Shown here in pieces: positions 17,293 through 26,281 of a DNA stretch of 64,000 nucleotides. A program made the translations under genes and the position numbers. Source of the stretch: Carideicomes alvinocaridis (GTDB lineage: Bacteria; Pseudomonadota; Alphaproteobacteria; Rhodobacterales; Rhodobacteraceae). A model generated the notes under the pieces. That model was not told the DNA's origin. It did no database searches and saw nothing but the letters and a program-made list of their open reading frames with translations. The stretch covers positions 1 to 64,000 of the forward strand of contig SRJI02000023.1 in NCBI GenBank assembly GCA_005473895.2. The letters are read 5' to 3'. Numbering within the stretch: position 1 is the stretch's first letter; each line of letters starts with the position of its first letter.

Positions 17293-19062
17293 ATGGAGAT
17301 GACCATACTGAACGAAAGCATCGCCGGCCGCATCAGCTCGTTCGGGCTCGAGCAGCCCGGCGGCGAGGACCGGGCCGCCCTGGCGCCGCGCGACGGCCGC
17401 TCCTACGTTCAGGGTCCGGCGACCCCGCCACTGGCCTATGCCACCATCCCCGAGATGCTGAGCGACGCGGTGTCGCGCTACGGGCCGCGCGATGCGCTGG
17501 TCTTTCCCGGCCACCGGCTGAGCTATTACGATTTCGATCGCGCGGTGGACGCGCTGGCCTCGGGTCTGCTGGCGCTGGGGCTGGAAAAGGGCGACCGGCT
17601 GGGCATCTGGTCCCCCAACCGGCTGGAATGGGTGCTCACCCAGTTCGCCACCGCCCGGATCGGCGTGGTACTGGTCAACATCAACCCCGCCTACCGGCTG
17701 GCCGAGCTGGAATACGCGCTGAACCTCGTGGGCTGCAAGGCGCTGGTGCTGGCGCGGCGCTTCAAGTCCTCGGACTACCTTGGCATGGTGCGGGACCTCG
17801 CCCCCGAGCTGGAGACGGCGCAGAAGGGCCGGCTGCACGCCGCGAAACTGCCCCGGCTGCGCCATGTCATCGTGATGGACGAGGCCGCGCCGGGGGCCTG
17901 GAGCTTCGACGAGGTGGCAGAGCTGGGCGGCCCGGCCCAGCAGCTGCGCCTGCCGCAGATCGGCCGCAGTCTTCAGCCCGACGAGGCGATCAACATCCAG
18001 TTCACCTCCGGCACCACGGGCCATCCCAAGGGCGCGACGCTGTCGCATTACAACATCGTCAACAATGCCCGCTTCGTGACGGACCGCATCCGGCTGACGG
18101 AAAATGACCGGCTGTGTATCCCGGTGCCGCTTTATCATTGCTTCGGCATGGTGATGGGCGTGCTGGGCGCGGTCAGCAAGGGCGCGGCCATGGTGTTCCC
18201 GGGCGAAGCCTTCGACGCGGCCGAGACGCTGGACGCGGTGGCGGCGGAGCGGTGCACGGCGCTCTACGGGGTGCCGACAATGTTCGTCTCGATGCTCCAG
18301 GCGCTGGATGCGAGGCCCCGCGACCTGTCGGCCCTGCGCACCGGCATCATGGCGGGCGCACCCTGCCCGGTGGAGGTGATGCGCCGGGTGGGCGACCGGA
18401 TGAACATGTCCGAGGTGACGATCTGCTACGGCATGACCGAAACCTCGCCGGTCTCCTTCCAGAGCTTCGTGGACGACCCGATCGAGAAACGCTGCGAGAC
18501 CGTGGGCCGGGTGCACCCGCATCTCGAGGTCAAGATCGTGGACGAGGCGGGCGCCATCGTCCCGCCCGGCACGCAGGGCGAGCTCTGCACCCGCGGCTAC
18601 TCGGTCATGAAGGGCTACTGGGACGATCCCGAGCGCAGCGCCGAGGCGATCCGCGACCGCTGGATGCACACGGGCGACCTGGCGGTGCTGGACGAGCAGG
18701 GGTTCTGCACGATCACCGGGCGGGTGAAGGACATGATCATCCGTGGCGGCGAGAACATCTATCCCCGCGAGATCGAGGAATTCCTCTTTACCCATCCGCA
18801 GGTGCGCGACGTGCAGGTCTTCGGCATTCCGGATGAACGGCTGGGCGAGGAGGTCTGCGCCTGGGTCGTGCCGGCGGAGGGCGCGTCGCTGACCGCCGAG
18901 GCCCTGCGCGCCCATTGCACGGGCCAGATCGCGCATTTCAAGGTGCCGCGCCACATCCGCATCGTGGACGAGCTGCCGATGACGATCACCGGCAAGCCAC
19001 AGAAATTCGTCATGCGCGACCGGATGGTCGAAATGCTGCAAGCGGAGTCGCCCAGCGGCTGA
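17293..19062 (+). CDS. Acyl-CoA synthetase (AMP-binding, FadD-like)
   Basis: A 589-residue adenylate-forming ligase (acid + ATP + CoA to acyl-CoA + AMP + PPi). The P-loop-like motif is TSGTTGHPKGATLSHYN, the A5 region is CYGMTETSP, the hinge is GRVKDMIIRGGENIYP, and the C-terminal catalytic Lys lies in TGKPQKFVMRD. It is the last gene of the amide operon, 6 bp after the fusion gene, and would activate the acid freed by the amidase. The ATG at 17299 (MTILNES) has better spacing from GAGGAG than 17293. The chain length of the acid is not readable. Confidence 0.88.
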   Translation: MEMTILNESIAGRISSFGLEQPGGEDRAALAPRDGRSYVQGPATPPLAYATIPEMLSDAVSRYGPRDALVFPGHRLSYYDFDRAVDALASGLLALGLEKGDRLGIWSPNRLEWVLTQFATARIGVVLVNINPAYRLAELEYALNLVGCKALVLARRFKSSDYLGMVRDLAPELETAQKGRLHAAKLPRLRHVIVMDEAAPGAWSFDEVAELGGPAQQLRLPQIGRSLQPDEAINIQFTSGTTGHPKGATLSHYNIVNNARFVTDRIRLTENDRLCIPVPLYHCFGMVMGVLGAVSKGAAMVFPGEAFDAAETLDAVAAERCTALYGVPTMFVSMLQALDARPRDLSALRTGIMAGAPCPVEVMRRVGDRMNMSEVTICYGMTETSPVSFQSFVDDPIEKRCETVGRVHPHLEVKIVDEAGAIVPPGTQGELCTRGYSVMKGYWDDPERSAEAIRDRWMHTGDLAVLDEQGFCTITGRVKDMIIRGGENIYPREIEEFLFTHPQVRDVQVFGIPDERLGEEVCAWVVPAEGASLTAEALRAHCTGQIAHFKVPRHIRIVDELPMTITGKPQKFVMRDRMVEMLQAESPSG

Positions 19063-19300
19063 CGATGTGACCCGGTCGCCACTGGCGGTGTGCGGCGACG
19101 ATACGGCACGCGAGGTTCCGGCGGGGCGACAGTCTCGGGGTCAGCGCTTGCATCGCCGGCGAACCTCCCCCCGTCATATTCGGGAGCAGAATAGCGCGGG
19201 GTTGCATCCGGTGGCGGAAGGGGTAGGGCTGCGGGGCTTGCAGAGCGTCGCCCGGGTGACGATCTCTGGGGCAGGACATAACGACCAAGGGGGATCGGCT

Positions 19301-20362
19301 TTGGCACTCACGAAAGACATGGTGGCCGGCGCGCTGAAATCCGTCGCCGACCCGGAAAGCGGGCAGGACATCGTCACCGCGGGCATCGTCCGGGCGCTGG
19401 CGGTGGAGGGCGACACGGTGCGCTTCGTGCTGGAGATCGACCCGGCCAAGGCGGAGATCTACGAGCCGGTGCGCGCCCGGGCCGAAGAGGCGGCGCGCGG
19501 GGTCAACGGCGTGGCGAAGGTCTCGGCCGTTCTGACCGCGCACCAGGCGAAATCGCCGCCGCCGGACCTCAAGGCCGCCAAGCAGCAGGCCCGGCCCGCC
19601 CCCTCGGGCCCCGAGCGGCTGCCCGGCATCGACAAGGTGATCCTCGTGGCCTCGGGCAAGGGCGGCGTGGGCAAGTCCACCGTCTCGGCCAACTTCGCCT
19701 GTGCGCTGGCGGCCGAGGGCAAGCGGGTGGCACTGCTCGACGCCGATATCTACGGCCCCTCGCAGCCGCGCATGATGGGTGTGTCCGGCGCGCCCGAAAG
19801 CCCCGACGGCACGCTGATCACCCCCAAGACGGCCCATGGCGTCACCATGATGTCGATCGGCCTGATGATGGACGAGGACAAGGCCGCCGCCTGGCGCGGG
19901 CCGATGGTCATGGGCGCGCTGCAGCAGCTGCTGACCAAGGTGCAATGGGGCGAACAGGATTACCTGATCATCGACATGCCGCCGGGCACCGGGGACGTGC
20001 AGATGAGCCTCGGGCAGAAGACGGTCGTGCATGGCGCGGTCATCGTCTCCACCCCGCAGGACATCGCGCTGATCGACGCGCGCAAGGGCGTGGACATGTT
20101 CGGCAAGCTCAACATCAAGGTGCTGGGCGTGATCGAGAACATGTCGACGCATGTCTGCTCCAATTGCGGGCACGAGGAGCATATCTTCGGCCACGGTGGC
20201 GCCGCGCGCGAGGCCGAGAAGATGGGCGTGCCGCTGATCGGGGAGATCCCGCTGCACCTCTCCGTCCGCGAGGCGGGCGACGAGGGCCGGCCGGTGGTGG
20301 TGCGCGACCCCGACAGCCCGCAGGCTCAGGCCTTCCGCCAGGCGGCGCGCGCCCTGCTCTGA
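19301..20362 (+). CDS. mrp: Mrp/ApbC-type iron-sulfur cluster carrier ATPase
   Basis: A 353-residue P-loop ATPase that carries 4Fe-4S clusters to apoproteins. An N-terminal DUF59/MIP18 domain (about 1-85, DPESGQDIVTAGIVRAL) precedes the deviant Walker A SGKGGVGKSTVSANFA. The cluster-binding CXXC is HVCSNCGHEEHIFG. The TTG at 19301 is chosen because AAGGGGG lies 7 nt upstream and it gives the standard family start; the frame is open further upstream without a ribosome site. It is not obviously linked to the amide operon, which ends 238 bp before; I see no clear signal in that gap. Confidence 0.92.
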   Translation: MALTKDMVAGALKSVADPESGQDIVTAGIVRALAVEGDTVRFVLEIDPAKAEIYEPVRARAEEAARGVNGVAKVSAVLTAHQAKSPPPDLKAAKQQARPAPSGPERLPGIDKVILVASGKGGVGKSTVSANFACALAAEGKRVALLDADIYGPSQPRMMGVSGAPESPDGTLITPKTAHGVTMMSIGLMMDEDKAAAWRGPMVMGALQQLLTKVQWGEQDYLIIDMPPGTGDVQMSLGQKTVVHGAVIVSTPQDIALIDARKGVDMFGKLNIKVLGVIENMSTHVCSNCGHEEHIFGHGGAAREAEKMGVPLIGEIPLHLSVREAGDEGRPVVVRDPDSPQAQAFRQAARALL

Positions 20363-20474
20363 CCCGTCGCGCCCCGGAGGCGCCCGGCGGCGGAACCTTC
20401 CGGTGCCCGGAGGGTTTTGTCGCTGGTCTTCCGGCTGCTCCCGGAAGCTGCAGCTTTACAGGGATTCCGGGGTC

Positions 20475-21191
20475 ATGACTTATTCCATTCTCAGCATGGA
20501 TGCCGATACGGGCGCGATTGCCGGCGCCACCGCTGCCGATTGCCTGGGCGCCGGCGGCTGGGTGCTGCGGGGCTCCGCCCGGGGCGGCATTTCCGCCAGC
20601 CAGGGGACGTCGCCCTCCTGCATCTGGGGCGAGGAGGTGCTGACCGAGATGGCCCGCGGCCACAATGCCGCCGAGGCGGTGGATATCGTGACGGGCCGGG
20701 ATTGCGGCAAGTCGTGGCGGCAATTGGCGGCGCTGGACAGCAGCGGCGGCACCGGCGCCTTCACGGGCAACGACATGACGGATTTCAAGGGGGCACTGCG
20801 GTTCCGCAACGGCGTGGCCTCGGGGGACCTGCTGCCCGATCCGATGATGCTGGAGGCGATGGTCAACGCCTTCATCGCGGCCGAGGGCCCGTTGCCCTGC
20901 CGGCTGATCGCCGGGCTGGAGGCGGTGAGCGCGCAGGGCGGCGACGCGCCCGTCTCGGCCGCCCTGCTGGTGATGGAGCGGGATCGCGCGCCGCTGTCGC
21001 TCCGGATCGATTTCGCCGAGGCGCCGCTTGCCGAGCTTCGGGCCCTGCTGGAGCGGGCAGGTCGTGCGCCCTACCGAGACTGGGCGCGCCAGGCGCCGTG
21101 CCCGGCCGATCCGGAGCGGCATCCGGGCTCCGCGATGGACTCGCTCACACGTGACGAGACAGCCCCCGAGAGGGCCTCGGACCCCGGCTGA
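20475..21191 (+). CDS. DUF1028-family protein (Ntn-hydrolase-like fold, function unknown)
   Basis: A 238-residue protein with the DUF1028 opening MTYSILSMDADTGAIAGATA and the GISASQGTSPSCIWGEEVL region. Family members are related in fold to Ntn hydrolases, but activity is poorly known. The C-terminal 30 residues are polar and look unconserved. It stands alone between mrp and an SRPBCC gene. Confidence 0.7.
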   Translation: MTYSILSMDADTGAIAGATAADCLGAGGWVLRGSARGGISASQGTSPSCIWGEEVLTEMARGHNAAEAVDIVTGRDCGKSWRQLAALDSSGGTGAFTGNDMTDFKGALRFRNGVASGDLLPDPMMLEAMVNAFIAAEGPLPCRLIAGLEAVSAQGGDAPVSAALLVMERDRAPLSLRIDFAEAPLAELRALLERAGRAPYRDWARQAPCPADPERHPGSAMDSLTRDETAPERASDPG

Positions 21192-21405
21192 TCCGCCTTC
21201 CGGGCGCCCGGTCCTTGCACTGCGTATCGGGGGCCCGGCGCCTCTGCCTCCGCGTCTCAGGCGGAATATTGTCGGGCAATCCCGGGACCCTGTGACGCGA
21301 CTCCTTGGATCGCCCTTGCAATGGCTTATCTCCAAGGGAAGACTCGGGCGGGTGCCACAGGCGCCGGCCGACCACGTTTCACAGCCCGCCACGGAGGGGA
21401 ACAAG

Positions 21406-21876
21406 ATGACCGACTCGATCTACGATCGCGCGCGCATGGTGATCCGCCGCGCCCCGAGGGATGTCTACGAGGCATTCGCCAACCCCGAGATCATGGAGCG
21501 GTTCTGGCTGCCCGCCGGGGGCGAACGGATGGAACCCGGCCGCCGCCTGACCTGGAGTGCCGGGCCGGAAGTGGACGCGCCCGAGATCGAGGTGCGGGTG
21601 GTGGAGGCCCAGCCGGGCAAGCGCCTGTCCATCGACTGGGGCCTGCTGGATGGGGTCCGCACCCGGGTCGACTGGATTTTCGAGCCGGTCCCCGAAGGCA
21701 CCCTGCTCACCATGGTAGAGACCGGGCTGCGGGGCGCCCAGGAGGGCGTGCGCAGCCGGGCCCGCGACGCGCGGGCGAACTTCGACCGGGTCGCCGAGGG
21801 GCTCAAGACCCTGCTGGAGCAGGGGTCCGGCCTTCACGTGGTGCGCGATCACACCCCCGATCCGGCGGCCGGCTGA
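21406..21876 (+). CDS. SRPBCC/AHSA1-like ligand-binding protein
   Basis: A 156-residue protein with a START-like fold: RAPRDVYEAFANPEIMERFWLPAG near the N-terminus, and a final amphipathic helix (RANFDRVAEGLKTLLEQGSG). Such proteins enclose hydrophobic ligands or act as stress-related cochaperone-like factors. GGAGGGGA precedes the ATG, which fits better than any longer start. The function is undefined. Confidence 0.75.
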   Translation: MTDSIYDRARMVIRRAPRDVYEAFANPEIMERFWLPAGGERMEPGRRLTWSAGPEVDAPEIEVRVVEAQPGKRLSIDWGLLDGVRTRVDWIFEPVPEGTLLTMVETGLRGAQEGVRSRARDARANFDRVAEGLKTLLEQGSGLHVVRDHTPDPAAG

Positions 21877-21916
21877 CGGGCCTCCGGAGCCGAGCCAGCT
21901 TGACCTCCGGCCGGTT

Positions 21917-21926
21917 TGTGATCACA
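21917..21926. promoter_or_regulatory. Perfect 10-bp palindrome before the GntR gene
   Basis: TGTGATCACA is fully palindromic and ends 10 bp before the gntR ATG. Its position suggests autoregulation by the following GntR/FCD protein. It also resembles a compressed CRP/FNR-type half-site pair. Confidence 0.4.
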
Positions 21927-21936
21927 CTCCGGTCCC

Positions 21937-22587
21937 ATGTTGATATCCGCGCGCCCCGGCGATGTTCTTCCCTCGGCCCATGACCGGGTCTACCGGGGTC
22001 TGCGGACCCGCATCATGCACGGAGAGATCGCGCCGGGCCACGCCCTGACCCTGCGCGGCGTCGGCCAGCAATTCGACGTCTCCATGACCCCTGCGCGGGA
22101 AGCGGTGCGGCGCCTGGTGGCCGAAGGCGCGCTGTCGATGTCCAATTCCGGCCGCGTCGCCACGCCGGAGCTTTCCAACGAACGGATCGAGGAGCTGGCC
22201 GCCCTGCGCGCGCTGATCGAGGTGGAGCTGGCCAGCCGCGCCCTGCCGCGGGCGCATATGGCGCTGATCGACCGGCTGCAGACGATCAACGGCGCGGTCA
22301 GCGACGCCGTGACCCGCCACGACGCGGTGGCCTATATCCGGTCCAACCTGGAGTTCCATCGCGCGCTCTACCTGCGGGCCCAGGCGCCGGCGATGCTGGC
22401 CATGGCGGAAACGGTGTGGCTGCAGCTGGGTCCCACGATGCGCGCGCTCTACGGCAAGCTGCGCCGCAAGGAGCCGCCGCATTACCACCGGCTGATCATC
22501 GCCGCGCTGAAGGCCGGGGACGAGCCCGGGCTGCGGCTGGCCGTCCGGTCGGACGTGACTCAGGGGCTCAAGATGCTGGCAAGCTGA
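21937..22587 (+). CDS. GntR-family regulator (FCD/FadR subfamily)
   Basis: A 216-residue repressor with an N-terminal winged helix (IMHGEIAPGHALTLRGVGQQ then SMTPAREAVRRLVAEGAL) and an all-helical FCD ligand domain (ELAALRALIEVELASRAL; the metal/ligand region includes EFHRALYL). No good Shine-Dalgarno sequence is seen before the ATG. The target is unknown. The window shows no adjacent catabolic operon except the DUF1028/SRPBCC genes upstream. Confidence 0.88.
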   Translation: MLISARPGDVLPSAHDRVYRGLRTRIMHGEIAPGHALTLRGVGQQFDVSMTPAREAVRRLVAEGALSMSNSGRVATPELSNERIEELAALRALIEVELASRALPRAHMALIDRLQTINGAVSDAVTRHDAVAYIRSNLEFHRALYLRAQAPAMLAMAETVWLQLGPTMRALYGKLRRKEPPHYHRLIIAALKAGDEPGLRLAVRSDVTQGLKMLAS

Positions 22588-22627
22588 GCCGGCCCGCGAG
22601 AGGGTGCGGAGCGGAGCGCAGGCTCCC

Positions 22628-22660
22628 CTTCATCTTGCCCGAAAAACTCCCGCCGGAGGC
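22628..22660 (-). repeat. Gene-end repeat, copy 2 (diverged type, after accA)
   Basis: Read on the minus strand, the element starts GCCTCCGGCGGGAGTTTTTC and ends in GGGCAAGATGAAG. It lies 76 bp after the accA stop in the accA direction. CTCC-GGCG-GGAG followed by a T-run resembles a small intrinsic terminator. It matches copy 4 at all but one position and copy 1 at 25 of 33 positions. Confidence 0.7.
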
Positions 22661-22735
22661 TCCCGCACCCACCGCTTGCGCTGGGGCCGGGACGAGGGCA
22701 GGCCGGCGCGAACACCGCGCCAGTCGCGCGCCGGA

Positions 22736-23698
22736 TCAGGCGGCGAGCCCCTTCGAGCCCATGTCGAGAAACTTCTTCCGCCGCGCGCTGACCAGTTCCT
22801 TGCGGGACTTTCCGTCCATCTCGGCCAGCATCTCCTCCAGCGCTGTACCGACGGCGGCGATGGTGGCGGTCCGGTCGCGATGCGCGCCGCCCAGTGGCTC
22901 CGGGATCACCCGGTCGCAGACGGCGAGCTTCGACAGGTCCTGCGCGGTCAGGCGCAGCGCCTCGGCGGCCTCGCGCATCTTCTCGGAATCCTTCCACAGG
23001 ATCGAGGCGCAGCCCTCGGGCGAGATCACGGAATAGACCGCGTGTTCCAGCATCGCGACCCGGTTCGCCGTGGCAAAGGCCACCGCCCCGCCGGAGCCGC
23101 CTTCGCCGATGATCACGGTGACCGAGGGCACCCCGATCGCGAGGCATTTCTCGGTCGAGCGTGCGATCGCCTCGGACTGGCCGCGTTCCTCGGCGCCCTT
23201 GCCGGGATAGGCGCCGGTGGTGTCCACCAGCGTGATCAGCGGCAGGTTGAACCGGTCGGCGAGGTCCATCAGGCGGATCGCCTTGCGATAGCCTTCGGGC
23301 CGGGCCATGCCGAAATTGCGCTCGATCCGGGACTTGGTGTCATGGCCCTTTTCCTGGCCCAGAACCACCACCGGCCGGTCGCCCAGCCGCGCCAGCCCGC
23401 CCATCACGGCGAGGTCGTCGGCGAAATTGCGGTCGCCCGCCAGCGGCGTGAAGTCGGTGAAGAGCGCCTCGATGTAATCCTTGCAATGGGGCCGGTCCGG
23501 GTGCCGCGCCACCTGGCATTTCCGCCAGGGCGTCAGCCCCTTGTAGAGGTCGCGAAGCATGTCGCCGGCTTTCTTGTCCAGCGCCTTCGCTTCTTCCTCG
23601 ACATCCATGTCCTCGTTCTGCCGCGCCATGGCGCGCAGCTCTTCGGCCTTGCCTTCGATCTCGGCCAGGGGTTTCTCGAAGTCGAGGTAATTGGTCAT
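22736..23698 (-). CDS. accA: Acetyl-CoA carboxylase carboxyltransferase, alpha subunit
   Basis: A 320-residue subunit that with AccD transfers the carboxyl group from biotin to acetyl-CoA, the first step in fatty-acid synthesis. The family opening [21 protein letters not shown] and the crotonase-fold core [21 protein letters not shown] with GEGGSGGA are intact. An in-frame ATG at 23716 (MERVPG) has a better ribosome site (GGGGAG) and would add six residues. A promoter candidate lies just upstream. Confidence 0.95.
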   Translation of the reverse strand: MTNYLDFEKPLAEIEGKAEELRAMARQNEDMDVEEEAKALDKKAGDMLRDLYKGLTPWRKCQVARHPDRPHCKDYIEALFTDFTPLAGDRNFADDLAVMGGLARLGDRPVVVLGQEKGHDTKSRIERNFGMARPEGYRKAIRLMDLADRFNLPLITLVDTTGAYPGKGAEERGQSEAIARSTEKCLAIGVPSVTVIIGEGGSGGAVAFATANRVAMLEHAVYSVISPEGCASILWKDSEKMREAAEALRLTAQDLSKLAVCDRVIPEPLGGAHRDRTATIAAVGTALEEMLAEMDGKSRKELVSARRKKFLDMGSKGLAA

Positions 23699-23731
23699 TC
23701 CGGGGACCCGTTCCATGATGAATCTCCCCGG

Positions 23732-23760
23732 TATATGACGATCCGCGGCGATCAATGCAA
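23732..23760 (-). promoter_or_regulatory. Candidate accA promoter
   Basis: On the minus strand, TTGCAT (23755-23760) and CATATA (23732-23737) are 17 bp apart, giving a start near 23725, just before the accA coding region. Confidence 0.45.
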
Positions 23761-23787
23761 CTCGACAGGCCGCCCGGCCCGCGGGGC

Positions 23788-24393
23788 TCAGCCGAAGAGC
23801 AGGGGGGCGACCACCGGATAGAGCGAGGCCACCAGCAGCGCCGCCATCGTCCAGTTGAAGGCGGTCAGCCGAGATGGCCGGTCGAGCCAGCGGCGCAGCT
23901 CGCGGCCCAGCACCGTCCAGCTGGTAACCGAGGGGAGCGAGACCAGCAGGAACATCCCCGCCACCAGCAGCACCGCGGCAAAGGAGCGGTCGGGCGCATA
24001 GACCGTGATCGCCCCGAGGCCCATGGTCCAGGCCTTGGGATTGACCCACTGGAAGGCCGCCGCCTGCAGGAAGGTCAGCGGGCGCGCCGTCTCCCCGGTG
24101 CTTTCGGGCGCGCTTGCATGGGCGATCTTCCAGGCCAGCCACAGCAGGTAGACGACGCTGGCGGCCTTGAGGATCGCGTAGCTGGCCGGGACCAGGTCGA
24201 AGAGCCGCATCAGCCCGGCGCCCACCAGCAGGATCATCACGGCCATGCCGATGCCGATCCCCGCCATGTGCGGCACCGTGCGCCGCAGGCCGAAATTGGC
24301 GCCCGAGGTCATCAGCATCACGTTGTTCGGCCCCGGCGTGATCGAGGCAACAAGGGCAAAGCCCGCAAGGGCGAGGATCAGGTCGAGTGTCAT
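23788..24393 (-). CDS. LysE/RhtB-family amino-acid exporter
   Basis: A 201-residue inner-membrane exporter with about six hydrophobic segments and the family signature near the N-terminus ([21 protein letters not shown]), plus [11 protein letters not shown] before the fourth segment. Members export lysine, homoserine, threonine or related compounds; specificity is not predictable. It is 90 bp upstream of accA on the same strand and probably a separate unit. Confidence 0.9.
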   Translation of the reverse strand: MTLDLILALAGFALVASITPGPNNVMLMTSGANFGLRRTVPHMAGIGIGMAVMILLVGAGLMRLFDLVPASYAILKAASVVYLLWLAWKIAHASAPESTGETARPLTFLQAAAFQWVNPKAWTMGLGAITVYAPDRSFAAVLLVAGMFLLVSLPSVTSWTVLGRELRRWLDRPSRLTAFNWTMAALLVASLYPVVAPLLFG

Positions 24394-24709
24394 GTGAAAC
24401 GCTCTTTCGGGAGGCGCGTGGAGCGGCAGTTTTCCTCAAAGTCGCGCCATTTGCAATTCATGCCGGGCGGTGCCGGTCCAGCCCGGGAGAAGGAGGGGGA
24501 GAGGACGCGGATGGCGGGAGAATAGCGCTCCCGACATGGGAGGGGGAGCGCCGCGAGGGAGTGCTGCAATTGGACGGTGGATATGGGCTCTCGGTTTGCC
24601 CGACGAACGGACCCGCACGCCGCCTGTGCGCAGGAACCCATACCGCGGCGCCGGTCTGCGGAGTAGAGTGCCGCCCAAGGACGCAACGTGCCGGATCGGA
24701 GTGAAACCC
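24394..24709. other. 316-bp divergent gap, no gene recognised
   Basis: This lies between the LysE exporter and the dioxygenase, which point away from each other, so both promoters should be here. I found no convincing -35/-10 pair, no RNA gene and no repeat. Confidence 0.4.
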
Positions 24710-25507
24710 ATGACCCAGAGAATGCCCACCTACTACATCTCCCACGGCGGCGGCCCCTGGCCCTGGATCCCGGAGATGCGCCGCACCTTCGCCAAGCTGG
24801 AGGACTCGCTCGCCCGGATGCCCGGAGAGCTGCCCGAGACCCCCAAGGTGGTGATGATGATCTCCGGCCACTGGGAAAGCGAGGACGTGGCGGTGATGCA
24901 TTCCGCTCACCCGCCGATGGTCTACGATTACTACAACTTCCCCGACCACACCTACCGGATCACCTATCCCGCGCCCGGCGCCCCCGTCCTGGCGGAGCGC
25001 ACGGCGGAGCTGCTGCAGGAGGCGGGCATTGCCGCGCATCTCGACGACAAGCAGGGCTACGACCACGGGACCTTCGTGCCGGCCTACGTGATGTATCCGG
25101 AGGCCCAGGTGCCGGTCTACCAGGTGTCGATCCTCAACTCCTACGATCCGGAGGCGCATTTCCGCGTCGGCCGCGCGCTGGCGCCGCTCCGGGACGAGGG
25201 GGTGCTGATCGTGGGCTCGGGCCTCAGCTACCACAACCTGCGCGCCTTCGGGCCGGAGGCCAAGGTGCCCTCCACCGCCTTCGATGCCTGGCTGGACGAG
25301 GTGCTTGCCAAGGCGCCGGAGGCGCGGACGCAGGCATTGCTGGACTGGGAAAGCGCGCCCTATGCCCGGGTCAGCCACAAGGAGGAGGATCACCTCGTTC
25401 CTCTATTCGCGGCGCTCGGCGCGGCGGAGGATGGCGTGGCCACGAGGACCTATCACGAGGAGGGCATTCGCGGCGGCGTCACCGCCTCCAGCTACCGCTT
25501 CGACTGA
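24710..25507 (+). CDS. Extradiol ring-cleavage dioxygenase, class III (YgiD / 4,5-DOPA dioxygenase-like)
   Basis: A 265-residue LigB-superfamily enzyme. Metal-ligand candidates are His in YYISHGGGPW, His in MMISGHWESEDV, His in GYDHGTFVPAYVMYP and the C-terminal-half region GSGLSYHNLRAF. Members cleave catechol-type rings; the substrate is not readable. The ATG at 24710 gives the normal length, and no strong Shine-Dalgarno sequence was seen. A good terminator follows. Confidence 0.85.
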   Translation: MTQRMPTYYISHGGGPWPWIPEMRRTFAKLEDSLARMPGELPETPKVVMMISGHWESEDVAVMHSAHPPMVYDYYNFPDHTYRITYPAPGAPVLAERTAELLQEAGIAAHLDDKQGYDHGTFVPAYVMYPEAQVPVYQVSILNSYDPEAHFRVGRALAPLRDEGVLIVGSGLSYHNLRAFGPEAKVPSTAFDAWLDEVLAKAPEARTQALLDWESAPYARVSHKEEDHLVPLFAALGAAEDGVATRTYHEEGIRGGVTASSYRFD

Positions 25508-25532
25508 CGCCGACCTCCGCACGAAACCTCTG

Positions 25533-25561
25533 CGCCTCCGCCCATCGCGGGGGCGTTTTTC
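25533..25561 (+). terminator. Rho-independent terminator of the dioxygenase gene
   Basis: CGCCTCCGC (25533-25541) pairs with GCGGGGGCG (25547-25555) with one U-G wobble, a CCATC loop, and then five T. It is 26 bp after the stop. Confidence 0.8.
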
Positions 25562-25682
25562 GTTGCGGGCTGCGTGTCTTCAAGGTCTGCGTGACAAGGC
25601 GGGGAGAAATGTATTTTGCCCCCGCCGCGGATCGGCGGCGGGGGGAGCGCTCCCGTTCGGGGAACGGATCAGCGCGCGCGGG

Positions 25683-25946
25683 TCAGCGTTTCGACCATGC
25701 GGGCTCGTCGTCGGATGCCTCGGTCTTGAACACGGTGACGGTAACTTCGTCCGACGTGGTCAGGGCCTGGTCCTGGGGCGCCAGGTAGTCCGCGGCGTCG
25801 ACTTTCAGCGTCTGGCCGGTGGTCGTGTAGACCTCGGGGCTCGTTGCCTGGTCACGGCCGAAGTCGAAATCCGGGCCGGTGGCGGCAGCGGCGGCGCCCG
25901 CGAAGGCGACGGTGACAAGGGCGGATGCGAGAAGACGTTTCATCAT
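25683..25946 (-). CDS. Small secreted protein of unknown function
   Basis: An 87-residue protein with a clear signal peptide (MMKRLLASALVTVAFAGAAAAA) and a short acidic mature part containing two Thr-rich stretches and one YLAPQDQAL motif. An AAAGGA site precedes two consecutive ATGs (25946 and 25943). No cysteines in the mature part. It was not recognised as a named family. Confidence 0.6.
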   Translation of the reverse strand: MMKRLLASALVTVAFAGAAAAATGPDFDFGRDQATSPEVYTTTGQTLKVDAADYLAPQDQALTTSDEVTVTVFKTEASDDEPAWSKR

Positions 25947-26223
25947 TCATTCCTTTCATTTTCCGTTTCATGACAGGGCCTTCCTGCCACGAGACAGAGC
26001 TGGGTCGGCGGGGCCGAGGTTACAAAGCACGAGCCCTCACGCCGCATCGCAGAAATGTTATTCTCGTATTCGAATGTGACGCGCGGGCATGCCGCGCCGT
26101 CACCGGCGGCGCAGCCAGGAAAACAAGGGGTGCGGCTGTCAAGATCCCGTGCGAATCGCTCCCGGGCGCATCGCCCGCCGGGAGGGACGACATGGCCGGC
26201 ATGCGAAAATCGCATGGCACGAC

Positions 26224-26257
26224 AAGAAAAAACGGCCGCCCTGCGGGGGGCGGCCGT
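26224..26257 (-). terminator. Rho-independent terminator of the D-amino-acid operon
   Basis: On the minus strand, ACGGCCGCC pairs with GGCGGCCGT (arms 26249-26257 and 26232-26240, 8-nt loop), followed by six T and then CTTGT. It is about 25 bp after the aminotransferase stop. Confidence 0.9.
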
Positions 26258-26281
26258 CTGCGTAATCGAGGTGGGCCGGGA

